DNA from: Treponema sp.
Lineage (GTDB): Bacteria > Spirochaetota > Spirochaetia > Treponematales > Treponemataceae
Length of the DNA: 46,441 bases
Reading direction: 5' to 3'
NCBI GenBank assembly: GCA_017534445.1
Contig: JAFXWC010000052.1
Location: 1-46,441, forward strand
The notes below the pieces were generated by a model, which saw only the letters and a list, made by a program, of their open reading frames with translations, did no database searches and was not told the origin of the DNA. Positions 8,027 through 15,904 of the stretch are shown here, piece after piece. Made by a program: the position numbers and the translations under genes. The first letter of the stretch is position 1; every line of letters starts with the position of its first letter.

Positions 8027-9268
8027 CTAGAACAATCTCATAAGATCTTCTATGGTTTCTCTTCTGCGGATAAGTTTTACGCTTCCATCCTTGCAGATAA
8101 GAATTTCTGCAGGACGCGGACGGCTGTTGTAAGTTGAACACATAGACCAGCCATAAGCACCGGTGTCAAGAACGCAGGCAAGGTCACCGCGCTTCATTTC
8201 TGGCAGCGGGCGGTCCTTTGCAAGAAGGTCACCGCTTTCGCAGATGTTGCCTGTTACTGTCTGTTCCATAAGATTGTCGCTGGAAACAACTTTTCCTTCG
8301 CGGATAACTTCAATGTCGTGCCAGCTGTCGTACATAGATGGGCGGACAAGCACGTTCATGCCAATGTCGGTTCCGGCAAAAGTTTTTCCGTTGTTGTGCT
8401 TAACTGCATGAACGCGGCCAAGAATTACGCTGCCTTCTGCAACACAGAAACGGCCTGGTTCACTCTTGAAAAGCGGTGCGCGTCCGTACTTTGCAACAAA
8501 GTCGTCCAGAATAGGCTCAAGTCGCTTTTTGAAATCTTCCATTGGGAAAACTGCTTCGTCATCAAGCTTGTGGTAAGGTATACCGTAGCCACCGCCAAAA
8601 TCAACAAACTCAAGGTCTTTAAACTGCAAGGCAATACGCAGCAAATTAGATACCGCATCAAGATAAGGCTGGGGATCCATAAAAAGAGAACCAATGTGCT
8701 GGTTGATTCCTGCGATTGTAAGATTGTACTTAGAAGCAATTTCAAAAATCTTGGGGATAAACTCTTCTGAAATTCCAAACTTAGTTTTCTTACCACCGGT
8801 AACAACCTTTTCGTGGTGGCCTGCACCAACACCTGGGTTTATGCGCACTGCAACCTTGCCACCCTTATTCAGCGAACCGTAAAGCTCCAGCTGAGCAAGC
8901 GAGTCGCAGCTTGTCATAATTCCGTGGCCAATTGCAAACTGCATTTCCTCTGCGCTAACATTGTTCGGTACAAAGAAAATGCGTTCTTTTGGAAAGCCTG
9001 CCTTAAGCAGCATCTGGATTTCGCCAACGCTCATTGCGTCACAATTGTTGCCTTCTTCCAGGGCAAGCTTAAGAATGTGGATGTTTGTGTTTGCCTTTAC
9101 AGAATAGTTTGCAGTGTAAGGATACTTTGTAATTACCTTTGCAACTGCATCCATTCTTGTGCGCAGAATATTTTCGTTATAAACATAAAGCGGAGTGCCG
9201 TATTCCTGGGCAATTCTCTCCGGGTCCTTTCCTTCAAAAAAGTTTGACTGTTCAATAAATGAATTCAT
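8027..9268 (-). CDS. lysA: Diaminopimelate decarboxylase
   Basis: 413 residues, fold-type III PLP decarboxylase. YSVKAN (Lys near residue 58) is the PLP-binding lysine. HIGSLFMDPQPY, DFGGGYGIPYH, SEPGRFCVAEG and CESGDLLAKDR mark the PLP phosphate site and the substrate site contributed by the partner subunit. It removes the D-centre carboxyl group of meso-diaminopimelate to give L-lysine in the cytoplasm. The start at 9268 is used because GAGGAG stands 7 bases upstream; an ATG five codons earlier has no ribosome site. It lies after ddh on the same strand, with a GC-rich repeat in the 105-base gap. Together ddh and lysA would convert tetrahydrodipicolinate to lysine in two steps. Confidence 0.95.
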   Translation of the reverse strand: MNSFIEQSNFFEGKDPERIAQEYGTPLYVYNENILRTRMDAVAKVITKYPYTANYSVKANTNIHILKLALEEGNNCDAMSVGEIQMLLKAGFPKERIFFVPNNVSAEEMQFAIGHGIMTSCDSLAQLELYGSLNKGGKVAVRINPGVGAGHHEKVVTGGKKTKFGISEEFIPKIFEIASKYNLTIAGINQHIGSLFMDPQPYLDAVSNLLRIALQFKDLEFVDFGGGYGIPYHKLDDEAVFPMEDFKKRLEPILDDFVAKYGRAPLFKSEPGRFCVAEGSVILGRVHAVKHNNGKTFAGTDIGMNVLVRPSMYDSWHDIEVIREGKVVSSDNLMEQTVTGNICESGDLLAKDRPLPEMKRGDLACVLDTGAYGWSMCSTYNSRPRPAEILICKDGSVKLIRRRETIEDLMRLF

Positions 9269-9286
9269 AATTTTTCTCCTCATACA

Positions 9287-9365
9287 GAAGGGCGGAGCCC
9301 CGCCCTACGGCCGCACTACGTTGCGTCCTACCCCACCCAGCGGGGGACACCCCCGCAACGCCCCC
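9287..9365. repeat. GC-rich hairpin-forming intergenic repeat between ddh and lysA
   Basis: This 80-base block is much richer in G and C than its surroundings. It contains hairpins such as AGGGCGG-AGC-CCCGCCCT and runs like GCGGGGGACACCCCCGC. No coding frame was found. It may be a dispersed REP-like element or may modulate readthrough between ddh and lysA. No second copy was recognised here. Confidence 0.5.
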
Positions 9366-9373
9366 GTTGTGTA

Positions 9374-10354
9374 CTACAACAAATGAGCGCGGATTTCATC
9401 ACCTGAAAGTGGGCTCAGATAAGCTGGCGCTACATCGAATACTGTCTTGCAACCGGTCTGGCCTTCCTTGTTCATTCTGTAAACTGCACGGGCATAAGCT
9501 ACGAGTACGCTTGATGTGAATGCAGGGTTTGAGTCAAGCTTGAGGCTGTACTCAATTACGTTGTTGTATTCATTGTCCCAGCCAGTTTTTCCAGAGCGGA
9601 TTACAAAGCCTCCGTGTGGAATTCCAGAGTGGTCGCGCTTTAATTCTTCTTCGCTGATGAAGTGAACTGTTGTGTCGTAATCAGCAAAGTAGTTTGGCAT
9701 TTCTTTAATTTCTTTTTCGATGCGGGCCTTGTCTGCACCTTCTTCTGCTACAACAAAACATTCACGTGTGTGCTTCTGGCGGGTTGTCAGATCAGGATTT
9801 GAACCTGAGCGAACAGCGTCCAAAGCTGCCTGTACAGGAATTGTGTACTGCTTGCCGTCTTTTACGCCTTGAATGCGGCGGATAGCGTCTGAGTGTCCCT
9901 GGCTAACACCCTTACCCCAGAAAGTATAGTCCTTTCCGTTTGGAAGAATGCAGTTTGCATAAAGACGGTTCAAGCTGAAAAGTCCCGGGTCCCAACCACA
10001 GCTGATAAGGGCTGTGTGCTTAAAGTCCTTTGCAACTTTATCTACATTTGCAAAGTGCTCAGGAATTTTTGCATGTGTGTCGAAGCTGTCGATTACGTTG
10101 AAATATTTTGCATATTCAGGTGTCTGTTTTGGAAGGTCTGTTGCAGAACCACCACAGATGATAAGAACATCAACTTCGTCCTTGTGTTTTTCAACTTCTG
10201 AAACATTGTAAACAGGAACGCCTGCTGTAAGAATTTTTACAGATGATGGGTCGCGGCGTGTGAATACAGCTGTGAGTTCACAATCCGGATTCTGTTTGAT
10301 TGCACATTCAACGCCCTTTCCAAGGTTACCATAACCTAAAATACCGATTTTCAT
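9374..10354 (-). CDS. ddh: meso-Diaminopimelate D-dehydrogenase
   Basis: 326 residues, the family's normal length. The N-terminal Rossmann motif GILGYGNLGKGVE binds NADP. VDVLIICGGSATDLPKQTP, NVIDSFDTHAKIPEH, ISCGWDPGLFSLNR and WGKGVSQGHSDAIRRI are signature blocks of DAP dehydrogenase. The enzyme reductively aminates tetrahydrodipicolinate with ammonia to meso-DAP in one step, bypassing the succinylase, acetylase and DapL routes. GGAGGAAAT precedes the ATG. lysA is next on the same strand. Since Treponema peptidoglycan is known to use ornithine in place of DAP, the product is probably used for lysine; that link is inference. Confidence 0.95.
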   Translation of the reverse strand: MKIGILGYGNLGKGVECAIKQNPDCELTAVFTRRDPSSVKILTAGVPVYNVSEVEKHKDEVDVLIICGGSATDLPKQTPEYAKYFNVIDSFDTHAKIPEHFANVDKVAKDFKHTALISCGWDPGLFSLNRLYANCILPNGKDYTFWGKGVSQGHSDAIRRIQGVKDGKQYTIPVQAALDAVRSGSNPDLTTRQKHTRECFVVAEEGADKARIEKEIKEMPNYFADYDTTVHFISEEELKRDHSGIPHGGFVIRSGKTGWDNEYNNVIEYSLKLDSNPAFTSSVLVAYARAVYRMNKEGQTGCKTVFDVAPAYLSPLSGDEIRAHLL

Positions 10355-10397
10355 ATTTCCTCCATTGTGTCACCCAGAATTGAGGGGCTGTTTTATA

Positions 10398-10493
10398 GAT
10401 CCCGAATCAAGTTCGGGATGACATTTCTGTAAGATTCAGAATAACATTTCTGTAAGATTCAGAATGACAGCCCTGTACGATTCAGGATGACAC
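10398..10493. repeat. Four tandem 22-23 bp units upstream of ddh
   Basis: Units start at 10398, 10420, 10443 and 10466 and follow the pattern GACATTTCTGTAAGATTCAG plus AAT. The first unit is an inverted repeat, ATCCCGAA-TCAAG-TTCGGGAT. The array lies between the end of trmB and the ddh promoter region on the minus strand. It resembles the short intergenic 'GATTCGGGATGACA' repeats seen scattered in many bacterial genomes. Confidence 0.7.
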
Positions 10494-10498
10494 TGTAT

Positions 10499-11191
10499 TT
10501 ATTTTCCGCCCAAAAGCGTAATTTTATCCTTTAATGCTTCCTTCATAACCTCAACGAGGTTTTTCTGTCCGGAATACAAACAGGTATCATGTTCGTCGCC
10601 AGTAAGTTCGCCGGTCAAAACGTAAGCCGAATCTGCAATAAAACGCAGCTGGTCTTCATCTGGTTTTGTCTCGTAGATTTTTGCGCCTGTCAGTTTGAAA
10701 CCCTTTGTAAGAAGGATAACTTTTTTGCCAGCCTTAACAAGAGCTTCAAGTTCGCCTGCAAATTCGCCAAGCACATCAGCCGGTGCCATCAGATAAATTC
10801 GAAGCTCTGTTTTTGCAAGCATTTCTCTGATTTTGTTTTTGATATTTTTTGCGCCAATGATTGTGATGTAGCCGTCTGTAGCAATAACCTTTTTTGGTGC
10901 GTGCTTTTCCAACCAGGCAGCAGTTTTCTGCAATTCTGAAATTCTATTTTGTGTAAAAGTTTTGATTTCTACCGGGCGGTACTTTGTGGACTCGCCTTCA
11001 ACAAGATAAGCGGCTCCTTTTTCTACCAGAGCTGAAAGGGCTGCATAAACGTTAGAGCGGGAAATTCCGGTGTCCTTTGCAACTTCATAACCGGTCATCT
11101 CGCCATGATTCAGGAGGGCTGAATAAATGGTTCCTTCCTGACGGGTGAGTCCAAAATCAATTAAAATGTCGATTGCCTTTGTATCTGCCAT
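10499..11191 (-). CDS. TrmB-family transcriptional regulator
   Basis: 230 residues. Residues 1-75 form a winged helix-turn-helix (LTRQEGTIYSALLNHGEMTGYEVAKDTG, then ISRSNVYAALSALVEKGAAY) typical of TrmB. After a short coiled coil comes the TrmB C-terminal phospholipase-D-like or sensor region (YITIIGAKNIKNKIREMLAKTELRIYLMAP). TrmB proteins act as sugar- or metabolite-responsive repressors or activators. A near-consensus promoter (11242-11270) and a palindrome (11211-11235) just after its -10 box suggest autoregulation. No clear Shine-Dalgarno is seen. It lies upstream of ddh, so control of lysine genes is possible but unproven. Confidence 0.85.
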   Translation of the reverse strand: MADTKAIDILIDFGLTRQEGTIYSALLNHGEMTGYEVAKDTGISRSNVYAALSALVEKGAAYLVEGESTKYRPVEIKTFTQNRISELQKTAAWLEKHAPKKVIATDGYITIIGAKNIKNKIREMLAKTELRIYLMAPADVLGEFAGELEALVKAGKKVILLTKGFKLTGAKIYETKPDEDQLRFIADSAYVLTGELTGDEHDTCLYSGQKNLVEVMKEALKDKITLLGGK

Positions 11192-11210
11192 AATCTTGAT
11201 TCAATTTTGT

Positions 11211-11235
11211 AGTAGTGGTTCTGATTAGAACTACT
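11211..11235. promoter_or_regulatory. Candidate operator upstream of trmB
   Basis: An interrupted palindrome with perfect GTTCT-GATT-AGAAC core arms and outer AGTA/TACT arms. It covers the predicted transcription start of the trmB promoter, a position at which a bound repressor would block initiation. Assignment to TrmB itself is inference. Confidence 0.45.
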
Positions 11236-11241
11236 TTTGGT

Positions 11242-11270
11242 AATATACAAAGATTTCCACTTAATGTCAA
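11242..11270 (-). promoter_or_regulatory. Strong sigma-70 promoter of trmB
   Basis: Minus-strand TTGACA (11265-11270), 17-base spacer, TATATT (11242-11247). It begins 6 bases past the stop of the upstream acetyltransferase gene, so trmB has its own promoter despite the tight spacing. Confidence 0.75.
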
Positions 11271-11276
11271 GATGAA

Positions 11277-11765
11277 TTACGCTTCCCTGACGAGCAAAAG
11301 CTCAAGCTCTTCTGTACCTTCCGCAAACTGTTTCTTGCCGCTTTCAATAAAGCCGTGAGCCTTGTAAAAAGCTATGGCATCTGTGTTTTTTTCGAGCACC
11401 CACAATTTGGAAACATTAAATTCATCAATTGCAAATTTCAACAAGGCAGAGCCTACGCCTTGTCCCCAGAAGAAATAATCCGTATATAGCTCGACAACCT
11501 CGGTGTCCTCAATGTGGATGAGCCCTTTTACTATTCCGTCGTCATAGACCCAAATATTATCTAATATTCTTGCCGGTTGGCGGTCGGAATGATTGCTTTT
11601 GCAATACTCCATATACCGCTTGGCCTCGGTCAATACTTGCAGTTCTCCAAAAGAAAACTGGTCATTGTGAAAAATATCTCTGTACTTTATTCTTTTTACA
11701 AATACGAGTATCTCTGCTATTCTTGATATATCTTCTTCCTTTGCTTTTCTTATCACAACATTCAC
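11277..11765 (-). CDS. GNAT-family N-acetyltransferase
   Basis: 162 residues, a single GNAT domain. IRKAKEEDISRIAEIL is the N-terminal strand and helix; YFFWGQGVGSALLKFAI carries the acetyl-CoA pyrophosphate loop (Q-x-x-G-x-G type); LWVLEKNTDAIAFYKAHGF is motif B. The family transfers acetyl groups from acetyl-CoA to amines of small molecules or proteins. The substrate cannot be told. The gene is followed closely by trmB on the same strand and preceded by a 670-base repeat-rich gap. Confidence 0.85.
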   Translation of the reverse strand: MNVVIRKAKEEDISRIAEILVFVKRIKYRDIFHNDQFSFGELQVLTEAKRYMEYCKSNHSDRQPARILDNIWVYDDGIVKGLIHIEDTEVVELYTDYFFWGQGVGSALLKFAIDEFNVSKLWVLEKNTDAIAFYKAHGFIESGKKQFAEGTEELELLLVREA

Positions 11766-11793
11766 TCCGCCAAAAGAGAATAAAAGGGCAAAC

Positions 11794-11970
11794 TTCGAGT
11801 TTTATATTTGCAGCAGAAAAATTGGCTCCCAGCGGTTTTTGCCCCGAAAAAAGGCTTCCGCGCTTTCCCTTCGGGCACGGTAAACGCACTTGCTATACCG
11901 TGTGTGCAGAATTTTTTTCGGTTCAAAAATCGCTTCCGCCAATTTTTCTGCTGCACTACGGAAACTCGAA
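11794..11970. repeat. Long imperfect inverted repeat (about 60-base arms)
   Basis: The arms contain a perfect 18-base match (11809-11826 against 11938-11955, core CAGCAGAAAAATTGGC) and extend outward to TTCGAGTTT/AAACTCGAA and inward to a CCGAAAAAA-type block. The central loop has its own CACGGTA/TACCGTG hairpin (11876-11902). No convincing gene lies here. It could be a MITE-like remnant or a transcribed structured RNA. Confidence 0.7.
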
Positions 11971-12097
11971 ATTGCACCTAAAAGATTTTCAATGCCTTCT
12001 CTTGTATATGATTATTCCTGTAAGGTGTTCGGCAAATATGAGTTTATACGATTTTGGTGCTTTGCGCAACTTTCTCGTGCTTGATAAATGGTAAAAA

Positions 12098-12184
12098 GCC
12101 CACGGATGGGCGTCTTAGCAGCATGCAGAATTGCAAAGCGATTCTGCAATCCTCAAAAAAATCCACGGATGGATTTTTTTGAGG
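12098..12184. repeat. Three hairpins, one with a perfect 15-bp stem
   Basis: GCCCA-CGGA-TGGGC (12098-12111), GCAGAAT-(9)-ATTCTGC (12125-12147), and a 15-base perfect stem (12151-12165 with 12170-12184) around a CGGA loop. The first and third share the CCA-CGGA-TGG tip. The third could end transcription in either direction because it contains a T7/A7 stem segment. These flank the dispersed repeat at 12190. Confidence 0.65.
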
Positions 12185-12189
12185 CAAGT

Positions 12190-12331
12190 CCTACGCGGGA
12201 TTGGAAGGGCGGCGTAGCCGTTGCCCTGGGCAATGGAGGCGGAGCCGGAACCCTGGAAAGCCCGTGGCGCAAAGGGGCGTTCGGTCGGATTAGCCGTTCA
12301 ATAATATGGTAGAGCGGTGCAAGTATCGTCC
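12190..12331 (-). repeat. Dispersed structured repeat, copy A
   Basis: Read on the minus strand, this copy has in order GGACGATA, GCTCTACCAT, GGCTAATCCGAC, GCGCCACGGGCTTTCC, GGTTCCGG, CTCCATTGCC, GGCAACGGCTACGCCGCC and TCCAATCCCGCGTAGG. The same order of blocks occurs at 27102-27248 and, in the second half only, at 33473-33549. Small hairpins within it (TTGCC-CAG-GGCAA, GGC-TAC-GCC) change in a compensating way between copies. Confidence 0.75.
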
Positions 12332-12420
12332 AGAAGAAAATTTATTTAAAAAATTTAAGGAAAATGAGCAAATATAACAAAAAATTATATTTTTTTAAGA
12401 ATTCTTTTTTTTTAGATTTG

Positions 12421-12426
12421 TATAAT
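12421..12426 (+). promoter_or_regulatory. -10 box of the response-regulator gene
   Basis: A consensus TATAAT ends 8 bases before the ATG at 12435. The -35 region is poor (AGAATT at 17 bases) and lies in an A/T-rich stretch. There is no usable Shine-Dalgarno, since AGG is only one base from the ATG. The message is therefore a candidate for leaderless translation. Confidence 0.5.
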
Positions 12427-12434
12427 ATATAGGT

Positions 12435-13112
12435 ATGAGAATACTTTTAGTAGAAGACGAGGTCCGCCTTTCACAGGCTTTGGTTGAGATTTTTCAGAAG
12501 AATAAGTATTGCGTTGATGCCGTGTACACAGGCCCTGAAGGTCTCAAGTACGCTCAGAGCGGTATTTACGATGCCATTGTTCTGGACATAATGCTTCCCG
12601 GAATGGACGGTATTACGATTCTGCGTACACTCCGTGAGGAAAAGAATGACGTTCCGGTTCTTTTTCTTTCTGCAAAGGATGAAATTGCAGACAAGGTTAA
12701 GGGGCTTGACTGCGGCGCTGATGACTACATGACCAAGCCTTTTAGCACGGACGAGCTTTTGGCGCGCGTTAGGGCTCTTACCAGGCGCAAGGGCGAGGTT
12801 AAGGAAGACACCCTTACTTTTGGCGACCTTACCCTGGACAAGAACAAGTGCGAGCTGCAGAAGGTTGGCGGTGCATCCGTTAAGCTTTCTCTTAAGGAAT
12901 TCCAGATTATTGAGCTTTTGTTTGAGGCACCCCACCAGGTTATCAAGAAGGAGCGCATTATAGAAAAAATCTGGGGCGGAGACAGCGATGCTGAATACAA
13001 CAACGTGGAAGTTTACATTTCCTTTATCCGTAAGAAGATGGACTATCTAAAGGTTCAGACTGTAATCCGTACTGCCAGAGGAATAGGTTATTCTCTTGAA
13101 GAAGGAAAGTGA
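12435..13112 (+). CDS. OmpR/PhoB-family DNA-binding response regulator
   Basis: 225 residues. The receiver domain (1-115) has E7/D8, phospho-acceptor D51 (VLDIMLPGMDG), S79 and K101 (MTKPF). A winged-helix effector domain (about 128-225) shows SLKEFQIIELLFEAPHQVIKKERIIEKIW and RTARGIGYSL, typical of OmpR/PhoB. It is read with the histidine kinase gene that starts inside its last codons, so the two form one two-component system. The signal sensed is unknown. Confidence 0.94.
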   Translation: MRILLVEDEVRLSQALVEIFQKNKYCVDAVYTGPEGLKYAQSGIYDAIVLDIMLPGMDGITILRTLREEKNDVPVLFLSAKDEIADKVKGLDCGADDYMTKPFSTDELLARVRALTRRKGEVKEDTLTFGDLTLDKNKCELQKVGGASVKLSLKEFQIIELLFEAPHQVIKKERIIEKIWGGDSDAEYNNVEVYISFIRKKMDYLKVQTVIRTARGIGYSLEEGK

Positions 13113-14502
13113 TTCAGGCCTGGAGAAGGGCAAGGAACAGGGGGCTGCTTCTGCCAACAAGCAGGCTAAGAAGACGGATGTTTTTCTTAACCTAAGGCTA
13201 AGGTTTTGCCTTACCATGCTTTTTGTGGTTTTTGTGATATGCCTTATTTCCATGAGCTCCATGAACGTCTACCTTGCTTCTTCCAACCTGCAGAATGCCA
13301 ACTATTTCTTGAGCTCTATTGCGGAGAATAACGGCTACGGTCTTGCGGCTCCTGTTTCTGACATCCATTCGGGGCGGGGCAACGAGTTTTTGGTCTGGCA
13401 GTACAAGGAGGCGGAGAAGATGAAGCTAAAGCAGCTGCAGTCTCCGATTAACCGCTTTCTTGAGCGCATTTTTGTTTTTAGGCCAACTTTTCTTGTTCTG
13501 CGTGACTTTTACAGCGCACGGTTGGATTCTTCGGGCAGGGTTATTAAGACTGTTTCTCCCTTTGGCTCTGATACGCTTAACTCGCAGGCTTACGAGATTG
13601 TGGCGGCGGCTTTTGCTTCCGGTAAGAGGGAGGGCAGGTACAAGGACTTTTTGTTCCGCATAGACGATGCTCCCTACGGCTATCTATTTGTGGTTGCAGA
13701 CCGTTCAATGGAATACACCCAGGAGAAGCACCTTTTTGTTGGTACCGTTGCGGGGTTGCTTTTTATGCTGCTTCTAGCCTTTGTTATTGTGTGGAACTTT
13801 TCGCGTATTGCGGTGGAGCCGGTGGAGGAGGCTTTTCTTAGGCAGAGGAATTTTATTGCTGATGCAAGCCACGAGCTTAAGACTCCCATTGCGGTTATTG
13901 GCGCAAACATAGACGTTGTTGAGCAGGAGATTCCGGGCAACAAGTGGCTGGGCTACATCAAGACGGAAAACAGCCGTATGGCGGAGCTGGTAAAGAACCT
14001 TCTCTATCTTGCCAAGAACGATGCGGACAGGAACAACCTTTGCATGATGAAGTTTGACTTTGCAAATGCGGTGGAAGGTGCGGCGCTTCCCTTTGAAAGC
14101 GTTGCAATGGAGCAGGGTAAGTCCATGGACATTTCTGTTCCAGAAGAACCGCTTTGGGTTATGGGAGATGAGTCCCACATTAAGCAGGTTGCGGTCATTC
14201 TGATTGACAATGCCATTAAGAATTCCGATGCGGGGGCTGTTATTAAGATTTCCGTAAGGGCAGAGGGCAAAAAGGGCTTTCTTACGGTTTACAATACGGG
14301 CCGCGGTATTGCGGAAAAGGACATTCCCCAGATTTTCAACCGCTTTTACAGGGCAGATTCCTCCCGTGCGCGTTCAACCGGCGGATACGGTCTTGGCCTT
14401 ACCATTGCAAAGTCCATTGCGGACAGCCATCGGGGCAAGATTACGGTAAAGAGCGAAGAGGGCAAGTATGCGGAATTTACCTTTATGATGCCGTCATGTT
14501 GA
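13096..14502 (+). CDS. Membrane sensor histidine kinase
   Basis: 468 residues if the TTG at 13096 is used, overlapping the response-regulator gene by 17 bases; a later ATG at 13216 would cut into the first membrane segment. TM1 is at about residues 36-60, a sensor region of about 160 residues lies outside, and TM2 is at about 215-236. HisKA has DASHELKTP (H259). The ATPase domain has the N-box ILIDNAIKNS, G1 NTGRGIAEKDIPQIF, and G2 GGYGLGLTIAKSI. No HAMP domain is evident. Autophosphorylation at H259 and transfer to D51 of the neighbour regulator is the expected reaction. The dapL promoter begins at its stop codon. Confidence 0.92.
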   Translation: MKKESDSGLEKGKEQGAASANKQAKKTDVFLNLRLRFCLTMLFVVFVICLISMSSMNVYLASSNLQNANYFLSSIAENNGYGLAAPVSDIHSGRGNEFLVWQYKEAEKMKLKQLQSPINRFLERIFVFRPTFLVLRDFYSARLDSSGRVIKTVSPFGSDTLNSQAYEIVAAAFASGKREGRYKDFLFRIDDAPYGYLFVVADRSMEYTQEKHLFVGTVAGLLFMLLLAFVIVWNFSRIAVEPVEEAFLRQRNFIADASHELKTPIAVIGANIDVVEQEIPGNKWLGYIKTENSRMAELVKNLLYLAKNDADRNNLCMMKFDFANAVEGAALPFESVAMEQGKSMDISVPEEPLWVMGDESHIKQVAVILIDNAIKNSDAGAVIKISVRAEGKKGFLTVYNTGRGIAEKDIPQIFNRFYRADSSRARSTGGYGLGLTIAKSIADSHRGKITVKSEEGKYAEFTFMMPSC

Positions 14503-14527
14503 CTTTTGTTTCTACGTTCAATATAGT
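14499..14527 (+). promoter_or_regulatory. Promoter of dapL
   Basis: TTGACT (14499-14504), 17 bases, TATAGT (14522-14527). The -35 box overlaps the kinase stop codon. The predicted leader of about 30 bases carries AAGGGG before the dapL ATG. Confidence 0.6.
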
Positions 14528-14562
14528 TAACCCATTCTTTGTATTTTTTTAAGGGGCTTATT

Positions 14563-15792
14563 ATGATAAAGAGAAATGAAGGTTTTGCAAATTTAACGGC
14601 GGGTTATCTTTTCCCAGAAGTGGCAAAAAGAAGAAAGGCTTACCAGGCATCCCACCCGGACGCAAAAATAATAAGTCTTGGCATAGGCAACACTACGGAG
14701 CCTCTTTCTCCGCACATCTGCAAGGCTATGGCAGACTATGCAGCTTCTCTTGGAACCAAGGAAGGCTATTCAGGCTACGGTGACGAGCAGGGGCTTACCC
14801 AACTGCGTGCAAAGATTGCCCAGGTTTTGTACAATGGCTTGGCTACGGAAGACGAGATTTTTATTTCCGACGGTGCAAAGTGCGACATTGCAAGAATCCA
14901 GACCCTTTTTGGCCGCGACACCCCCATTGCGGTTCAGGACCCTGCATACCCGGTTTATGTTGACGGAAGCGTTATTACTGGTGCCGCCGGGGAAGCAAAC
15001 GCTGACGGTTCTGGTTACAAGGGCGTTACCTACCTTCCCTGTACGGCAGAAAACTCCTTCTTCCCCGACCTTAGCGTAATAAAGAGCGGAACACTCATTT
15101 ACTTTTGCAGCCCCAACAACCCGACCGGAGCGGCAAGCACAAGGGGGCAGCTTAAAAAGCTTGTTGACTATGCACTTGCAAACGGCTGCATAATCATCTA
15201 CGACAGCGCCTACTACGCATTCATCCGCGACTCAAAACTTCCGCGCACAATCTACGAGATAGAGGGTGCTAGAAAGTGTGCAATAGAAATAAACTCTTTC
15301 TCTAAGCTGGCTGGCTTTACAGGTGTACGCCTTGGCTGGTCTGTAGTTCCAAAGGAGCTTAAGTTTGCGGACGGAAGCAGCGTAATAAGCGACTGGAACC
15401 GCGTAATGACCACTTTGTTCAACGGAGCAAGCAATATTGCCCAGCACGGCGGACTTGCAGCCCTGGACGAAGAGGGAATCAAGGAAACAACTGCTTTGGT
15501 GGACTACTACCTTGGAAACGCAAAGCTTATGAAAGAGGCACTTACCGGCAAGAACTTTGCTGATGCAGGCGTAAAGGTTTACTACACCGGTGACTCCCCC
15601 TATCTTTGGGTATGCTTCCCAGGGTGGAAGAGCTGGGACATCTTTGACAGAATCTTGGACGAATGCCGCGTTGTAACCACACCTGGCAGCGGATTTGGAC
15701 CTGCTGGCGAAAGCTACCTTAGATTCAGCTGTTTTGGCCACCGAGAGGATGTGGAAGAAGCCTGTTCACGCCTTTCAAAATTCAAGCTCTAA
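14563..15792 (+). CDS. dapL: LL-diaminopimelate aminotransferase
   Basis: 409 residues, class I/II PLP aminotransferase of the DapL type. ISLGIGNTTEPLSPHI and GYSGYGDEQGLTQLR are DapL signature blocks. FISDGAKCDIARIQ, VQDPAYPVYVD, FCSPNNPTGAA and NSFSKLAGFTGVRLGW (the PLP lysine in SFSK) complete the active site. The start at 14563 is chosen because AAGGGG is at the right distance; a TTG eight codons upstream is in frame but lies in the T-run. DapL converts tetrahydrodipicolinate plus glutamate to LL-DAP in one step. With ddh in the same window, the organism has two one-step routes to DAP; DapL also needs a DapF epimerase, not seen here. Confidence 0.95.
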   Translation: MIKRNEGFANLTAGYLFPEVAKRRKAYQASHPDAKIISLGIGNTTEPLSPHICKAMADYAASLGTKEGYSGYGDEQGLTQLRAKIAQVLYNGLATEDEIFISDGAKCDIARIQTLFGRDTPIAVQDPAYPVYVDGSVITGAAGEANADGSGYKGVTYLPCTAENSFFPDLSVIKSGTLIYFCSPNNPTGAASTRGQLKKLVDYALANGCIIIYDSAYYAFIRDSKLPRTIYEIEGARKCAIEINSFSKLAGFTGVRLGWSVVPKELKFADGSSVISDWNRVMTTLFNGASNIAQHGGLAALDEEGIKETTALVDYYLGNAKLMKEALTGKNFADAGVKVYYTGDSPYLWVCFPGWKSWDIFDRILDECRVVTTPGSGFGPAGESYLRFSCFGHREDVEEACSRLSKFKL

Positions 15793-15812
15793 ATTCATTT
15801 AATCAAAAAATT

Positions 15813-15846
15813 AAGGCTGTCCACAACAAATGGGCAGCCTTTTTTT
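15813..15846 (+). terminator. Intrinsic terminator after dapL
   Basis: AAGGCTGTCC and GGGCAGCCTT pair with one G-T wobble around a nine-base loop, followed by seven T. It faces the end of the convergent barrel gene and also has an A-run on the other side. Confidence 0.85.
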
Positions 15847-15904
15847 ATGACAATTATTGCATAAGTGGTCGCAAACAAGTGTTTGCAAACACCCCAAAAG
15901 AAAA

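Noticed and set aside
9269..9373. Lysine riboswitch before lysA
   Set aside because: The gap is only 105 bases and holds a GC-rich repeat; none of the conserved lysine-element segments is visible.
11570..12094. 174-residue plus-strand frame between the acetyltransferase and the repeats
   Set aside because: It begins inside the acetyltransferase gene on the other strand and runs through the long inverted repeat; no ribosome site.
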